Assembly (NCBI GenBank): GCA_003139775.1 | Contig: PLGI01000113.1 | Span: 1-50,822 of the forward strand | DNA from: Syntrophaceae bacterium | GTDB lineage: Bacteria; Desulfobacterota; Syntrophia; Syntrophales; Smithellaceae | Direction of reading: 5' to 3' | DNA: 50,822 nucleotides | Shown here: positions 20,628-30,232 of the stretch, piece by piece | Numbering within the stretch: position 1 is the stretch's first letter | Layout of the letters: each line of letters starts with the position of its first letter | Translations under genes and position numbers: made by a program | The notes under the pieces: generated by a model | What the model was told of the DNA's origin: nothing | Databases searched by the model: none | The model's input: the letters and a program-made list of their open reading frames with translations, nothing else

Positions 20628-21404
20628 TTAAGATAAATAAATTGGCGGTTTAATTTCCGGCAGTTTGTCGCCTTCGTACAAAACCTTTTCCAAAAAAAGA
20701 CCGGAAGGCGGGGCGGTGAATCTGGCCGGTGCTTCCGAATAAGAGTTGAGCATTTTTTCGATATCGCGGCAGGTTATATTGTCGCGGCCGGCCTCTATAG
20801 TAATCCCCACTATGCGCCGCACCATCTTCCAGAGAAAATGAGAACCGGCAACGCGCACGGCAATGATGTCATCAAATTCCTTTAGCCACAATCCTTCAAT
20901 GTTGACTTTTGTTGATGTCTCTTTATCCATTCTTTTATCGGCAAACGAGGCGAAATCGTGGAAGCCCTGAAATAAACTCAGCGCCTGCTGCATTTTGTTG
21001 ATATTAAGATTGTCTTTGATCCACCAGACATAGCGCTTGCCAAAGGCGGTGCGCCTTTTGGCGATAAGATAGAGATAGCTTCGGCTCACGGCGTGATGGC
21101 GAGCATGAAAAAGCGGCGGGGCATTTTCCACCTGCAATACATTAATGCTTGCCGGCAGGTTATCATTGATCCCGATGCGTAGAGTTTCCGGATTAATTTT
21201 CTTGGAAGATTCCAGATGGGCGGTTTGCGCCAAGGCATGCACTCCGGCATCGGTTCGTCCGGCTCCTTGAAGTTGCACCGGCCCGCCTAAAAATTTCTGC
21301 GCGGCGGCAATTAAAGTTTCTTGAATGCTTTTAGCATTTTTTTGCGTTTGCCATCCGCGGTAATTGGTTCCGTCGTATTCTAAAACAATTTTATATTTAT
21401 ACAT
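20628..21404 (-). CDS. truA: tRNA pseudouridine(38-40) synthase
   Basis: YKIVLEYDGTNYRGWQTQKNAKSIQETL, QGAGRTDAGVHALAQTAH, FHARHHAVSRSYLYLI motifs. Confidence 0.97.
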   Translation of the reverse strand: MYKYKIVLEYDGTNYRGWQTQKNAKSIQETLIAAAQKFLGGPVQLQGAGRTDAGVHALAQTAHLESSKKINPETLRIGINDNLPASINVLQVENAPPLFHARHHAVSRSYLYLIAKRRTAFGKRYVWWIKDNLNINKMQQALSLFQGFHDFASFADKRMDKETSTKVNIEGLWLKEFDDIIAVRVAGSHFLWKMVRRIVGITIEAGRDNITCRDIEKMLNSYSEAPARFTAPPSGLFLEKVLYEGDKLPEIKPPIYLS

Positions 21405-21469
21405 AATGAGCCTTGATTTTTCGAAACGCAGTGCATACCCCCTGAAGGGCATCTGCGACGAAAAATCTT

Positions 21470-21612
21470 AGAGCGAATTATCCCCGCAGCGAAGCGGGAT
21501 TTGAAACCCTTTTATTTAGATCCAAGCTTTAGTGAGCCTCAAATGTTACAAACATAGTGCAGTAAGATTTGTCAGGCGAACTATCCCTCCGCCGTGGCGG
21601 ATAGGGATAATG
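21470..21612. repeat. Palindrome-rich intergenic repeat, more distant relative of the dispersed family
   Basis: CCCCGCAGCGAAGCGGG and CCCTCCGCCGTGGCGGATAGGG palindromes plus an AAGCTTGG..CT block on the reverse strand and GGGATAATTCG shared with copy A. Confidence 0.4.
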
Positions 21613-21623
21613 AACCTTTTGCT

Positions 21624-22994
21624 TCAGGGCTTGGTCGAAGGGTTAATACCATTTTGCTGTGTTTGTTTCTCCGGCGCCAATACATTCATTCCGGAAAGAG
21701 TTTTTATTAATAATCCCCCTGGATCAAGACAACTTAATTCAGCTCCCGGGCACAACGTCGTGATCACGGCTTTTCCGATGATTTTCCTTCCTTCCCTGCC
21801 TCTAAAGTCTCTTGTTTTCAGGCCCCAGATATTATGGAAAATAAGCGCACGGTCGTTTAGCTCGCCAATGTAAAGCATAATGTGTCCCTTGCGCCAGAGG
21901 AGACTCAAGTAAGGAATTCCTTTTTCTAAGATGACTTTTTCTTTTTGCTCGGGATCAAGTCCCTGCAGATTGATATAAGTTCCCACTTCTTTGACTTGAT
22001 CTTCGGAGTGTCGCGGCAGCCAGATGCCAAAAGGGATAAAGAAATCTTTTGTCATCGCCGAACAATCACGATTGCCATAAAGACCGCCCCAACCATATGG
22101 CTGGTCTATTAATTCGTTGGCAATTTTGACTGCGTTCAGGTAATTGAAGGGCAGCGGTTTGAGTGCGGCTGCCTGAAGGGAGACGAAGCCGTGCTTAATT
22201 ACCGCATAGTTGTTTTTATCTGTCGCCGCGATAAGTATTTCCAGTTTCTCCGGCATCTCATTAACTAAAGGAAAAATGTGTCCGATTGATGCCTTAAGAC
22301 AAAAATTGTCGTCGGTATCAAAAACGGAAGTTTGATCCTTGATAATGACGGCATAACGGCCGGACTCCCATGTTTTAATGAATTTGTCATCGACACGAGC
22401 GCAGTCCTCAGCAGGTATCCAGCCAAAAGTAAAATAGGTTTCCACCAGCGCCCAAGCTTTATCCGTGCTGAGATGGCAAACAAAAACAGGAGTATTTGCG
22501 GCTACAGAAGATATTTGCAGATTATCAAAAGGCCAACCGGAGCTGTCTCCATCAGGCTTGTAAAAGTGAGGTCTTTGCGTGGGCAGCATCCGCAAATTTG
22601 TATTTCTCGTTGTAATGGCCAAGTGCAGGGCATTGGGGTAGTTTTCTAAAGAGGCATTTTGCTGAAGTTTCTCTAACCACTCCGCTGAATGTTTTTTTTT
22701 GTTTTCACCATAACCGAGATTCATCCCGATTTTTTTAAAAAGGAATGATACTCTGTCGAATGATGCGTGAAAAGGCTGATGCTGATGCCAGACTGAAAAG
22801 TAAATGATGTTATAATCTTCGTCCATTTGCGCCTGAGTTTCCGCCCCGAGAGGCTCTATTGGTTTGGCGGTATCTTTTAAGTAGGATGCGTGATCTTGAG
22901 GCAATTCCCTTACGTCTTTGATAGTGTCCGGCGGCTGCAGACAACCGGATAAAAAGAAGAGGATTAAGACACAACAAAAAAGTTTTATTTTCAT
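21624..22994 (-). CDS. SH3-domain NlpC/P60 family lipoprotein (putative peptidoglycan hydrolase)
   Basis: 456 aa; lipobox FLSGCLQ; YGWGGLYGNRDCSAMTKDFFIPFGIWLPRHSEDQ (catalytic Cys) and later KGHIMLYIGE (catalytic His). Confidence 0.9.
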   Translation of the reverse strand: MKIKLFCCVLILFFLSGCLQPPDTIKDVRELPQDHASYLKDTAKPIEPLGAETQAQMDEDYNIIYFSVWHQHQPFHASFDRVSFLFKKIGMNLGYGENKKKHSAEWLEKLQQNASLENYPNALHLAITTRNTNLRMLPTQRPHFYKPDGDSSGWPFDNLQISSVAANTPVFVCHLSTDKAWALVETYFTFGWIPAEDCARVDDKFIKTWESGRYAVIIKDQTSVFDTDDNFCLKASIGHIFPLVNEMPEKLEILIAATDKNNYAVIKHGFVSLQAAALKPLPFNYLNAVKIANELIDQPYGWGGLYGNRDCSAMTKDFFIPFGIWLPRHSEDQVKEVGTYINLQGLDPEQKEKVILEKGIPYLSLLWRKGHIMLYIGELNDRALIFHNIWGLKTRDFRGREGRKIIGKAVITTLCPGAELSCLDPGGLLIKTLSGMNVLAPEKQTQQNGINPSTKP

Positions 22995-23204
22995 GAAAAA
23001 ATGCCTTGATTTAATTTTACAGACTTTTATAGTCTTTTTTTAGGCTTTGAGCAAGATTAAACGATGAATGTTTGCCCGGCTGGTGAATAATTTTGTGGAA
23101 TAAGACATTGAACACTGATATAAGTAACAAAACTGTTTCAGGCATGGGATTGCTGGTTAAAAAAAAGTCTTTTGCCCTTCACTAAAAAAGTAAGGAGTTG
23201 AAAA

Positions 23205-23753
23205 ATGGATAGCTTTGTGCCCCGTAAAATTTTTTTTACAAAAGGTGTGGGCACGCACAAAGATGAATTGCATTCATTTGAGCGTGCCTTACGTGATGCC
23301 GGAATAGAAAAATGCAATTTGGTGCAGGTATCCAGCATATTCCCGCCGCGCTGTAAAATGATTTCCAAAACTCAGGGTCTTAAAGAATTAACACCCGGCG
23401 CCATTACATATTGTGTTTTGAGCCGCTGCTGCACCAATGAACCCAAAAGGCTTCTGGCGGCATCGGTCGGGTGTGCCATTCCCGCCGACAAAGCATCTTA
23501 TGGTTATATCAGTGAACATCACGCATACGGTCAGAACGAAAAACAAGCAGGTGACTACGCGGAAGATCTGGCCGCGGCCATGCTGGCCTCCACTTTGGGT
23601 ATTGATTTTGATGTCGATGAAAGCTGGGATGAGAAAAAAGAAATATTTAAAATCAGCAGTAAAATAGTCCGGACTCTTAATGTAACTCAATCCACAATTT
23701 GTAAAGATAATAAATACACCACAGTTATTGCCGTGGCTTTATTTGTGTTCTGA
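23205..23753 (+). CDS. pdaD: Pyruvoyl-dependent arginine decarboxylase
   Basis: 182 aa; [39 protein letters not shown] with the VSS self-cleavage motif; [38 protein letters not shown]. Confidence 0.95.
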   Translation: MDSFVPRKIFFTKGVGTHKDELHSFERALRDAGIEKCNLVQVSSIFPPRCKMISKTQGLKELTPGAITYCVLSRCCTNEPKRLLAASVGCAIPADKASYGYISEHHAYGQNEKQAGDYAEDLAAAMLASTLGIDFDVDESWDEKKEIFKISSKIVRTLNVTQSTICKDNKYTTVIAVALFVF

Positions 23754-23846
23754 AATACTGTCTTTTGCTACAAAAAGGAATATATATCGGGAACTCAACC
23801 GGCAGGCTTTTCCTCCGGCTATGGTCTCTTAAATATATCGCAAGAT

Positions 23847-24722
23847 ATGAATAAAACTATCATGAAAAAAGAAATACCGGAATTAAAAATGCAGGACGTC
23901 GGCGGAGCCGAATTGCCTTACCTTTATTATGAAGGAGAAGCTCCGCAAATTCTTTTTGCTCATGCCACAGGTTTTTTGCCCTGGCTCTGGCATCCGATAA
24001 TAGAAGACTTGGCGCCGTCGAATCAGGCATGGGTGCCGTATATATGCAATTATCGCGAGTGTGATCCGGAAAAAGGCGGTTTGGGTTGGAATATTATTGC
24101 CGAGGACTTATCCGGCTTCTGCCGTTCGCAGCACATTGTAAATCATTTAGCTGTCGGGCATTCGATGGGGGCTACAGTGCTCACTATTGCCGCCGCTGTT
24201 TTTGGCATGGAGCCGCGCGCCATGATTCTAATTGAGCCGATTTTCCTGCCGGAAGAATTTTACTCGATGAAAGTCAGTGTAAAAGATCATCCATTGGCTT
24301 CCAAATCGATAAAAAGAACAAATCACTGGAAAAATGAAGAGCAAGCTTGGGCTTATTTAAAATCAAAATCGCTTTTTTCTGACTGGGATGAGGAAGTTCT
24401 GGCACTGTATATCAAATACGGCATGGAAAAACAAAAATCAGGAGATTTAAAACTTGCCTGCACGCCGGAAAGCGAGGCGGCGATGTTTATGGGCGGCGGG
24501 AGCAGGAACCCCTGGCCACTGCTCGAAAAATTGACTTGTCCGGTTTTGGTGGTAGAGGGAGAAAAAAGTCCCAATAAAGACTTCGTCGATTTGCCAAGGG
24601 CTGTATCTTTATTGCGTCATGGAAAATACAAATCAGTTGTCGGAGCTGGACACTTAATCCCCATGCAGAAACCGCAAGAAGTTGCTCAAATCATAAAAGA
24701 ATTTTTGGCGGAAGTAATCTAA
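23847..24722 (+). CDS. Alpha/beta hydrolase
   Basis: 291 aa; nucleophile elbow AVGHSMGA, ILFAHATGF, late acid/His region VVGAGHLIPMQKPQEV. Confidence 0.9.
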   Translation: MNKTIMKKEIPELKMQDVGGAELPYLYYEGEAPQILFAHATGFLPWLWHPIIEDLAPSNQAWVPYICNYRECDPEKGGLGWNIIAEDLSGFCRSQHIVNHLAVGHSMGATVLTIAAAVFGMEPRAMILIEPIFLPEEFYSMKVSVKDHPLASKSIKRTNHWKNEEQAWAYLKSKSLFSDWDEEVLALYIKYGMEKQKSGDLKLACTPESEAAMFMGGGSRNPWPLLEKLTCPVLVVEGEKSPNKDFVDLPRAVSLLRHGKYKSVVGAGHLIPMQKPQEVAQIIKEFLAEVI

Positions 24723-24789
24723 GATACAGTTGACGAATTTCAATAAATATGTAAGCTTTCCACTGGAAGTAATCTAAAAACAATCAACA

Positions 24790-25656
24790 ATGGGAAACCT
24801 GTTCATGGCTTTGACCGAAAATAATCAGTGTGGCTCGGAGGGCGAAGCAAAGAGTCGGCCAGGTACGTTTCTGGCGCAGCCGTTCACCCTTATTGGGGAA
24901 GCGGTAATCGGCTGGATTAACGGTTTAGGTAAGGCAACGCTTTTCCTTTTTATGGCACTTGTCAAAACCTTTCGGTCCAAGCAGTTATCCAAGGTTATTC
25001 AGCAAGTCTATTACATCGGGGCGAGGTCCACAACGATTATAATGCTGGTCAGCTTGTTTACCGGCATGGTTCTGGGTCTGCAATCATACCACGCGTTGAT
25101 AAAATTTGGCGCGGTGGGCGGGTTGGGAGCGCTGGTTTCTCTTTCCCTGATCAGGGAATTGGGACCGGTTCTTACGGCCATTATGATTACAGCCAGAGCG
25201 GGTTCCGCCATCACGGCCGAGATCGGCATCCAGCGCATTTCCGAGCAGGTCGACGCCCTGCATACCATGCGTATTGATCCGTTTCGATATCTTATCAGCC
25301 CCAGGATTATAGCGGCGATCATCAGTTTTCCCCTGCTCACCGCCGTGTTTGACTTCATTGGTATTATAGGAGGCTATGTCTCCGGTGTGGCGCTTCTAGG
25401 TTTGAATGCCGGAGTTTATTCCCACAGCATTCAATCCAATGTTGATATGAAAGATCTCACCGACGGTTTTATTAAGGCGATAGTATTCGCGGTAATCGTC
25501 GCCACCGTCTGCTGTTATCAGGGATATTATGTACACATGCGCAAGGATAGCCATGGCGCCAAGGCTGTCGGCCTGGCCACTACTTCGGCTGTTGTTATCT
25601 CCTGTGTGTTGATTCTCGTTTCGGATTATGTAGTGACTTCGCTTCTTTTAATATAG
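24790..25656 (+). CDS. mlaE: MlaE-type lipid ABC transporter permease
   Basis: 288 aa; STTIIMLVSLFTGMVLGLQSYHALIKFGAVGGLGALVSLSLIRELGPVLTAIMITARAGSAITAEIG motif. Confidence 0.96.
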   Translation: MGNLFMALTENNQCGSEGEAKSRPGTFLAQPFTLIGEAVIGWINGLGKATLFLFMALVKTFRSKQLSKVIQQVYYIGARSTTIIMLVSLFTGMVLGLQSYHALIKFGAVGGLGALVSLSLIRELGPVLTAIMITARAGSAITAEIGIQRISEQVDALHTMRIDPFRYLISPRIIAAIISFPLLTAVFDFIGIIGGYVSGVALLGLNAGVYSHSIQSNVDMKDLTDGFIKAIVFAVIVATVCCYQGYYVHMRKDSHGAKAVGLATTSAVVISCVLILVSDYVVTSLLLI

Positions 25657-25664
25657 AGAAATTT

Positions 25665-26909
25665 ATGAATACTCCATTGATTGAATTTAAAAATATTATC
25701 AAGCGTTTCGGATCGCAAACAGTTCTGGAGAATGTAAATTTACAAATATATGAGGGACAGGTTACCACTATTATCGGTCTGAGTGGTTCGGGTAAAAGCG
25801 TGCTGCTCAAACATATCATCGGTCTGCTTAAGCCCGACGAAGGAACCATTCTCTTCCGCGGCAAACCGTTGACCGAAATGAAGAAATCCGAGATTGCCGC
25901 TTTACTGGCCCGGATTAGTTATATGTTTCAAGGTAATGCATTGTTCGATTCCTTGACTGTCTATGATAATATTGCGCTGCCCCTGAGGGAAACTACAAAT
26001 TTGAAAAAAGCGGAAATTGACCGCAGGGTTATGGCTAGAATCGAACAGACAGAGCTCACCGAAGCCGCCTACAGGTATCCGTCGGAACTCTCCGGAGGTA
26101 TGCAAAAACGGGCGGCGCTGGCGCGCGCGCTGATAACCGATCCTCAAATCGTTTTGTTTGATGAACCGACTACCGGCCAGGACCCTGTCCGGAAAAACGC
26201 GATACTGAGCATGATTGCTCAGTATCAAAGAAAATTTAATTTCACCGCGATCATGGTCAGCCATGAGATCCCGGATGTGTATTTTATTTCCAACCGGATT
26301 CTTGCTCTCTATGATAAAACAATTGTCTTTCAGGGAACGCCGGAAGAACTGGGAAATTTTGATCACCCTTTCAATGATGAAGTTATCCATAGCCTCGAAG
26401 GGTTGCAGAAGGAACTGACGGGTCTGTATTCTAAGCGACAGTTTAAAGTTTTAAATCATGTTCAGTTAAAGCGTAGAGAAGCAGGTGAAAATTACTGCAT
26501 TGCAGCTTTTACTCTGACAAATCTGGATGCAATCATTTCCAGCATGGGTCACGATAAGGCGCAGGAAGTCATCCACTCGATGGGAGTATATATTGACAAA
26601 CACTTTGGCGCCATAGGCGGCTTTTCCACCCGCCGCAAGGCCAATGAATTTGTTACAGTGCTGCCTTTTTCGGATATTGCGGAAGCTGAGAGCATTTTGA
26701 AGGATTTTGTTAAGGATTTTCAGGAGCAGGGAATCCGCGATATTTGGGCCGGAGCTCAAAAGCAGGCGCCTTCAGGGAAGTGCGTTGATTTCTCCATTCG
26801 GGCGGGAATTGCTCAGGGACAACCTACTGCTGAAATAGATCAGGTTATAGATTCGGCAAGATCTCAACAAAAGGAAATTGGACGGCTGCAATGCGCCGTC
26901 GGGGAGTAA
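25665..26909 (+). CDS. mlaF: MlaF-type ABC ATPase with C-terminal degenerate GGDEF-like domain
   Basis: N-term: IIGLSGSGKSVLLKHIIGLLKPDEG (Walker A), LSGGMQKRAALARAL, VLFDEPTTGQDP. C-term (about 26440-26900): YCIAAFTLTNLDAIISSMGHDKAQEVIHSMG...RRKANEFVTVLPF...FSIRAGIAQG resembles a GGDEF domain with KANEF in place of GGDEF. Confidence 0.93.
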   Translation: MNTPLIEFKNIIKRFGSQTVLENVNLQIYEGQVTTIIGLSGSGKSVLLKHIIGLLKPDEGTILFRGKPLTEMKKSEIAALLARISYMFQGNALFDSLTVYDNIALPLRETTNLKKAEIDRRVMARIEQTELTEAAYRYPSELSGGMQKRAALARALITDPQIVLFDEPTTGQDPVRKNAILSMIAQYQRKFNFTAIMVSHEIPDVYFISNRILALYDKTIVFQGTPEELGNFDHPFNDEVIHSLEGLQKELTGLYSKRQFKVLNHVQLKRREAGENYCIAAFTLTNLDAIISSMGHDKAQEVIHSMGVYIDKHFGAIGGFSTRRKANEFVTVLPFSDIAEAESILKDFVKDFQEQGIRDIWAGAQKQAPSGKCVDFSIRAGIAQGQPTAEIDQVIDSARSQQKEIGRLQCAVGE

Positions 26910-26913
26910 ACAA

Positions 26914-27393
26914 ATGAAAAAATACAAGATAGAAACAATAGTCGGCATCTTTGTCTTTTTGGGATTGCTCTGCATAGGGTACATGACTGTAAAACTCGGC
27001 AAAGTTTCTTTGTTCGGCGACACTTCTTATCCCATCATTGCCAAATTCGTATCAGTAACCGGTCTGAGAGATGGTAACCCGGTCAATATTTTAGGTATCG
27101 AGGTCGGACAGGTGGAACGAATCACCATGGATCAGGAAAACCAGAAGGCGGTAGTGGAATTAAAAATCAAAAAAGGAGTAAAGATATATGATGATGCCAT
27201 CGCCTCCATTAAAACCGAAGGCCTGATGGGCGATAAGTATGTCAGTATTGATCCCGGAGGCTCCGGATCGCTTCTCGGACCTCGTGGGACCATCACGGAA
27301 ACGCAGGGGCCCGTGGATATAGTGGACCTTGTTGGTAAATATGCATTTGGGGAAGTGAAAAAGGATAAGAACACGGAAACGGAAAAGAAATAA
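26914..27393 (+). CDS. mlaD: MlaD/MCE family lipid-binding protein
   Basis: KKYKIETIVGIFVFLGLLCIGYMTVKLG then MCE domain (FVSVTGLRDGNPVNILGIEVGQVERI); start ATG at 26914. Confidence 0.95.
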   Translation: MKKYKIETIVGIFVFLGLLCIGYMTVKLGKVSLFGDTSYPIIAKFVSVTGLRDGNPVNILGIEVGQVERITMDQENQKAVVELKIKKGVKIYDDAIASIKTEGLMGDKYVSIDPGGSGSLLGPRGTITETQGPVDIVDLVGKYAFGEVKKDKNTETEKK

Positions 27394-27411
27394 ATTTAGG
27401 AGGCTTAAGTA

Positions 27412-28005
27412 ATGAAAAAACAGTTTGCAGTATTAAGTGTATTGATAATTTTTGTATTGTCTATCCCGGTATACGCCGGAGTGCCGATGACCACAGCTGA
27501 AGCCTCTGTTAATAGAGTGCTCGATGTGCTGCGTGATGCCAAGCTTAAAAGCCCGGCAGCTAAAGAAATAAAGAAAGAGAAGCTCCGGATAATATACAAA
27601 GACATGTTTGATGAAATTGAATTTTCCAAGCGCACTCTGACGCGCAACTGGAACAAGTTCAGTCCCGCCGAGCGCGTGGAATTTGTGAAGCTCTTTGAGC
27701 AGATTCTGGAAAAATCATATATCGACAAAATTCTGGACTACTCGAACGAAAAAGTAGATTTCTATAAAGAAAGCATGCTTTCCGATAATCAGGCTGAGAT
27801 TCAGACGAAGATTATTACCTCCTCCAAAGAAATTCCCATTTTTTACCGAATGATCTTAAAAGATAGTAAATGGAAAGTATATGACGTTGTTGTGGAAAAT
27901 GTGAGCCTGGTTCAGAACTATCGCACCCAGTTCAATGATATACTGGGAAAGAATACGCCTGAGCAATTGCTGGAGATTCTGCGAAAAAAGGTAAAGGCGC
28001 AATAG
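27412..28005 (+). CDS. mlaC: MlaC/Ttg2D family phospholipid-binding protein
   Basis: 197 aa with signal peptide; RNWNKFSPAERVEFVKLFEQILEKSYIDKI...VVVENVSLVQNYRTQFNDIL motif. Confidence 0.95.
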   Translation: MKKQFAVLSVLIIFVLSIPVYAGVPMTTAEASVNRVLDVLRDAKLKSPAAKEIKKEKLRIIYKDMFDEIEFSKRTLTRNWNKFSPAERVEFVKLFEQILEKSYIDKILDYSNEKVDFYKESMLSDNQAEIQTKIITSSKEIPIFYRMILKDSKWKVYDVVVENVSLVQNYRTQFNDILGKNTPEQLLEILRKKVKAQ

Positions 28006-28053
28006 GAAGAAACAGATGAATTACAATTTCAAATCAAAGATGTTATCTAGGCG

Positions 28054-29010
28054 GTGGGAAAGATGCGCATCGGCTACATGAAAACTTACCTAACTTTGAT
28101 TGTATTGTTCATCTTTCTGGCGGTGGGGTGTGCGCACAGTCCCAGCACATCTTCTACCGTTTTGCCGCAAGCTAAGTCTTCGCCCCAGCCGATTTTACTT
28201 GCTTCCAACGCAGGAGAAATCCCGGTAAAATCGTCGAGCAAGCCGGGTGACGCAATCGATGATGAATACAAAGACGATCAGAATCTCGACTACGCCAACG
28301 ATACTTTTAATGAAGAAAAAGTAGAAATTGCCGACCCCCTAGAACCCTTCAACAGGGCTATGCATCAATTTAACGACAAGCTGTATTTCTGGGCGCTCAA
28401 GCCCGTTGCGCAGGGATATAAAAAAGTCGTTCCTGAACCAGCGCGGATCAGCGTGAAAAATTTCTTTTCTAACCTCGGATTCCCCAACCGTTTCCTCAGT
28501 TGCCTGCTTCAGACGGACTTCAGCGGCGCGGCCACGGAATTCGGCCGTTTTACGATAAATACTATCTGGGGCATCGGTGGGCTTCTTGATCCTTCTTCTA
28601 ATAAAGAACTAGACCTCCAGAAGCAGGATACTGATATGGGACAAACTCTGGGAGTATATGGTGTGGGGCAGGGTTTTTACATTGTTTGGCCGGTACTCGG
28701 TCCTTCCAGCCCGCGTGATTCGATCGATATTGTCAGCGAATATTTTTTGTATCCCGTCTCTTACATTTATCCTCTGTACGCCTGGTTAGGAGTCAGGGGA
28801 TATCAGGAGGTTAATGATACATCTCTGAGGATTGGTGATTATGAAGCGCTCAAAGATGCGGCCATCGATCCCTACGTGGCTTTTCGAGATGCTTACATTC
28901 AATACCGGCTGAAGAAAGTTAAAGCGAGGAAAGCGAAGTTGGCGCCATCCAAGCCGCAGGAAGTGAATTCTCTAACGGATGATCCGGTATTGCTGAAGAA
29001 GGAAAATTAA
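28054..29010 (+). CDS. mlaA: MlaA/VacJ family lipoprotein
   Basis: Lipobox AVGCAH; DPLEPFNRAMHQFNDKLYFWALKPVAQGYKKVVPEPARISVKNFFSNLGFPNRFLSCLLQ; true start probably at an internal ATG (28063 or 28078). Confidence 0.95.
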   Translation: MGKMRIGYMKTYLTLIVLFIFLAVGCAHSPSTSSTVLPQAKSSPQPILLASNAGEIPVKSSSKPGDAIDDEYKDDQNLDYANDTFNEEKVEIADPLEPFNRAMHQFNDKLYFWALKPVAQGYKKVVPEPARISVKNFFSNLGFPNRFLSCLLQTDFSGAATEFGRFTINTIWGIGGLLDPSSNKELDLQKQDTDMGQTLGVYGVGQGFYIVWPVLGPSSPRDSIDIVSEYFLYPVSYIYPLYAWLGVRGYQEVNDTSLRIGDYEALKDAAIDPYVAFRDAYIQYRLKKVKARKAKLAPSKPQEVNSLTDDPVLLKKEN

Positions 29011-30015
29011 ATGAAAATCACGGGCAAGAACACCAAAGTAAGCTTTGGAGACGTTTCGCAGCAAGCTGCTGATATTATATCCCGCTTATGCGGGATTGTT
29101 CGACCTGCAAACTTCGGTGCACTTTGTTTCCGAAGCTTGGGTCTCATTACCCTCCGCTATGCGGGATTGTTCAACTATCCAATTCCGCTGCGCTTCGCTT
29201 GCGAAATTGGAGTTTCACGAATAAAATTCCTCTCGAAAAATTTTCTGAGTATTGCGCTAACAGTATTATTAATTTTTACAATTAACGCAACAGACGCAGC
29301 CGCTGGATTATTTGGGCCGCCTCAAACCGTTTCTAAAGAAGCAGGTGGATTAAATACCGCCATTGGGTACTGGTATCATGAGGATACATACACCAATGGT
29401 GCAGATCATATAATCAGGCAGAATGAAGTTTATTCGCAAGTGGCTTATGGCGCAAAAAATATTTGGGAAATATACGCGCGAATCGGGGTATCGGATCTAA
29501 AAATATTCGACGTGTTCAGTTCCACGAATGCTTCAACTACGACTGATAAAAATAATTTTGAAGAAAACTGGAAGTTTTTCGGCACTCTGGGAGCAAAGGG
29601 CTTTTACCCCATCAACAAGACATTCGGAATAGGCGCTTTTATTCAAGGAACATATTACTTCAGTAACTTTACGGACGATGTTGCGGGAACCAATGGCATC
29701 ACGCCTTTTACAACCGATCTTAAAGTTAAAAATCTTTTTGATGTGAATTTCGGTGTTGGATTTCAAGCCACCGTTCCCTATGGTATCAAATTATATGCGG
29801 GCCCCTATATTTATTATTCGGAGGCAAAGGTATCTTTGGCCGCCAACATTCCAGGCCTTGAATACGCAGCCGGAAATGTTTCTATTGAGAACAAGTCAAT
29901 TGCCGGTGGATTTGCAGGAATCGACATACCACTTGCCAAAGGATTTCGTCTGAATTTTGAAGGACAATATTCAGACAGATTCTCCGCCGGAGCTGCCGTG
30001 ACTTATACATATTAA
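29011..30015 (+). CDS. Outer-membrane beta-barrel protein with repeat-derived 5' end
   Basis: Signal-peptide-like SIALTVLLIFTINATDAAAG near residue 85, alternating barrel-like C-terminal region ending in YTY; codons from 29011 to about 29240 overlap the dispersed repeat. Confidence 0.7.
   Translation: MKITGKNTKVSFGDVSQQAADIISRLCGIVRPANFGALCFRSLGLITLRYAGLFNYPIPLRFACEIGVSRIKFLSKNFLSIALTVLLIFTINATDAAAGLFGPPQTVSKEAGGLNTAIGYWYHEDTYTNGADHIIRQNEVYSQVAYGAKNIWEIYARIGVSDLKIFDVFSSTNASTTTDKNNFEENWKFFGTLGAKGFYPINKTFGIGAFIQGTYYFSNFTDDVAGTNGITPFTTDLKVKNLFDVNFGVGFQATVPYGIKLYAGPYIYYSEAKVSLAANIPGLEYAAGNVSIENKSIAGGFAGIDIPLAKGFRLNFEGQYSDRFSAGAAVTYTY
29014..29240. repeat. Dispersed repeat, copy C (inside the beta-barrel ORF 5' end)
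   Basis: AATCACGGGCAAGAACACCAAAGTAAGCTTTGG...TTTCGCAGCAAGCTGC matches 48092-48150; CACTTTGTTTCCGAAGCTTGGGTCTCATTA at 29120-29149 matches 10758-10787 at 29/30. Confidence 0.75.
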
Positions 30016-30232
30016 TTTTTTAATACCATCTCGATGTCTTTTTCACTTCGCCATGCTTTATAGAAATGGTTGTCAAGCGCAATATGCTTGAAATTTTGAT
30101 TCGAAAGAACAAAGGCTATTGACCCCATGGGCCATTTTTGGTATAGCGCAAAAGAATGAAAATCGGGCAGCGGTCTTGAAACCCTCCCGTCCAGCCAAAA
30201 ATGAAGCAACAAAAATAACAAGGGGATAAATA

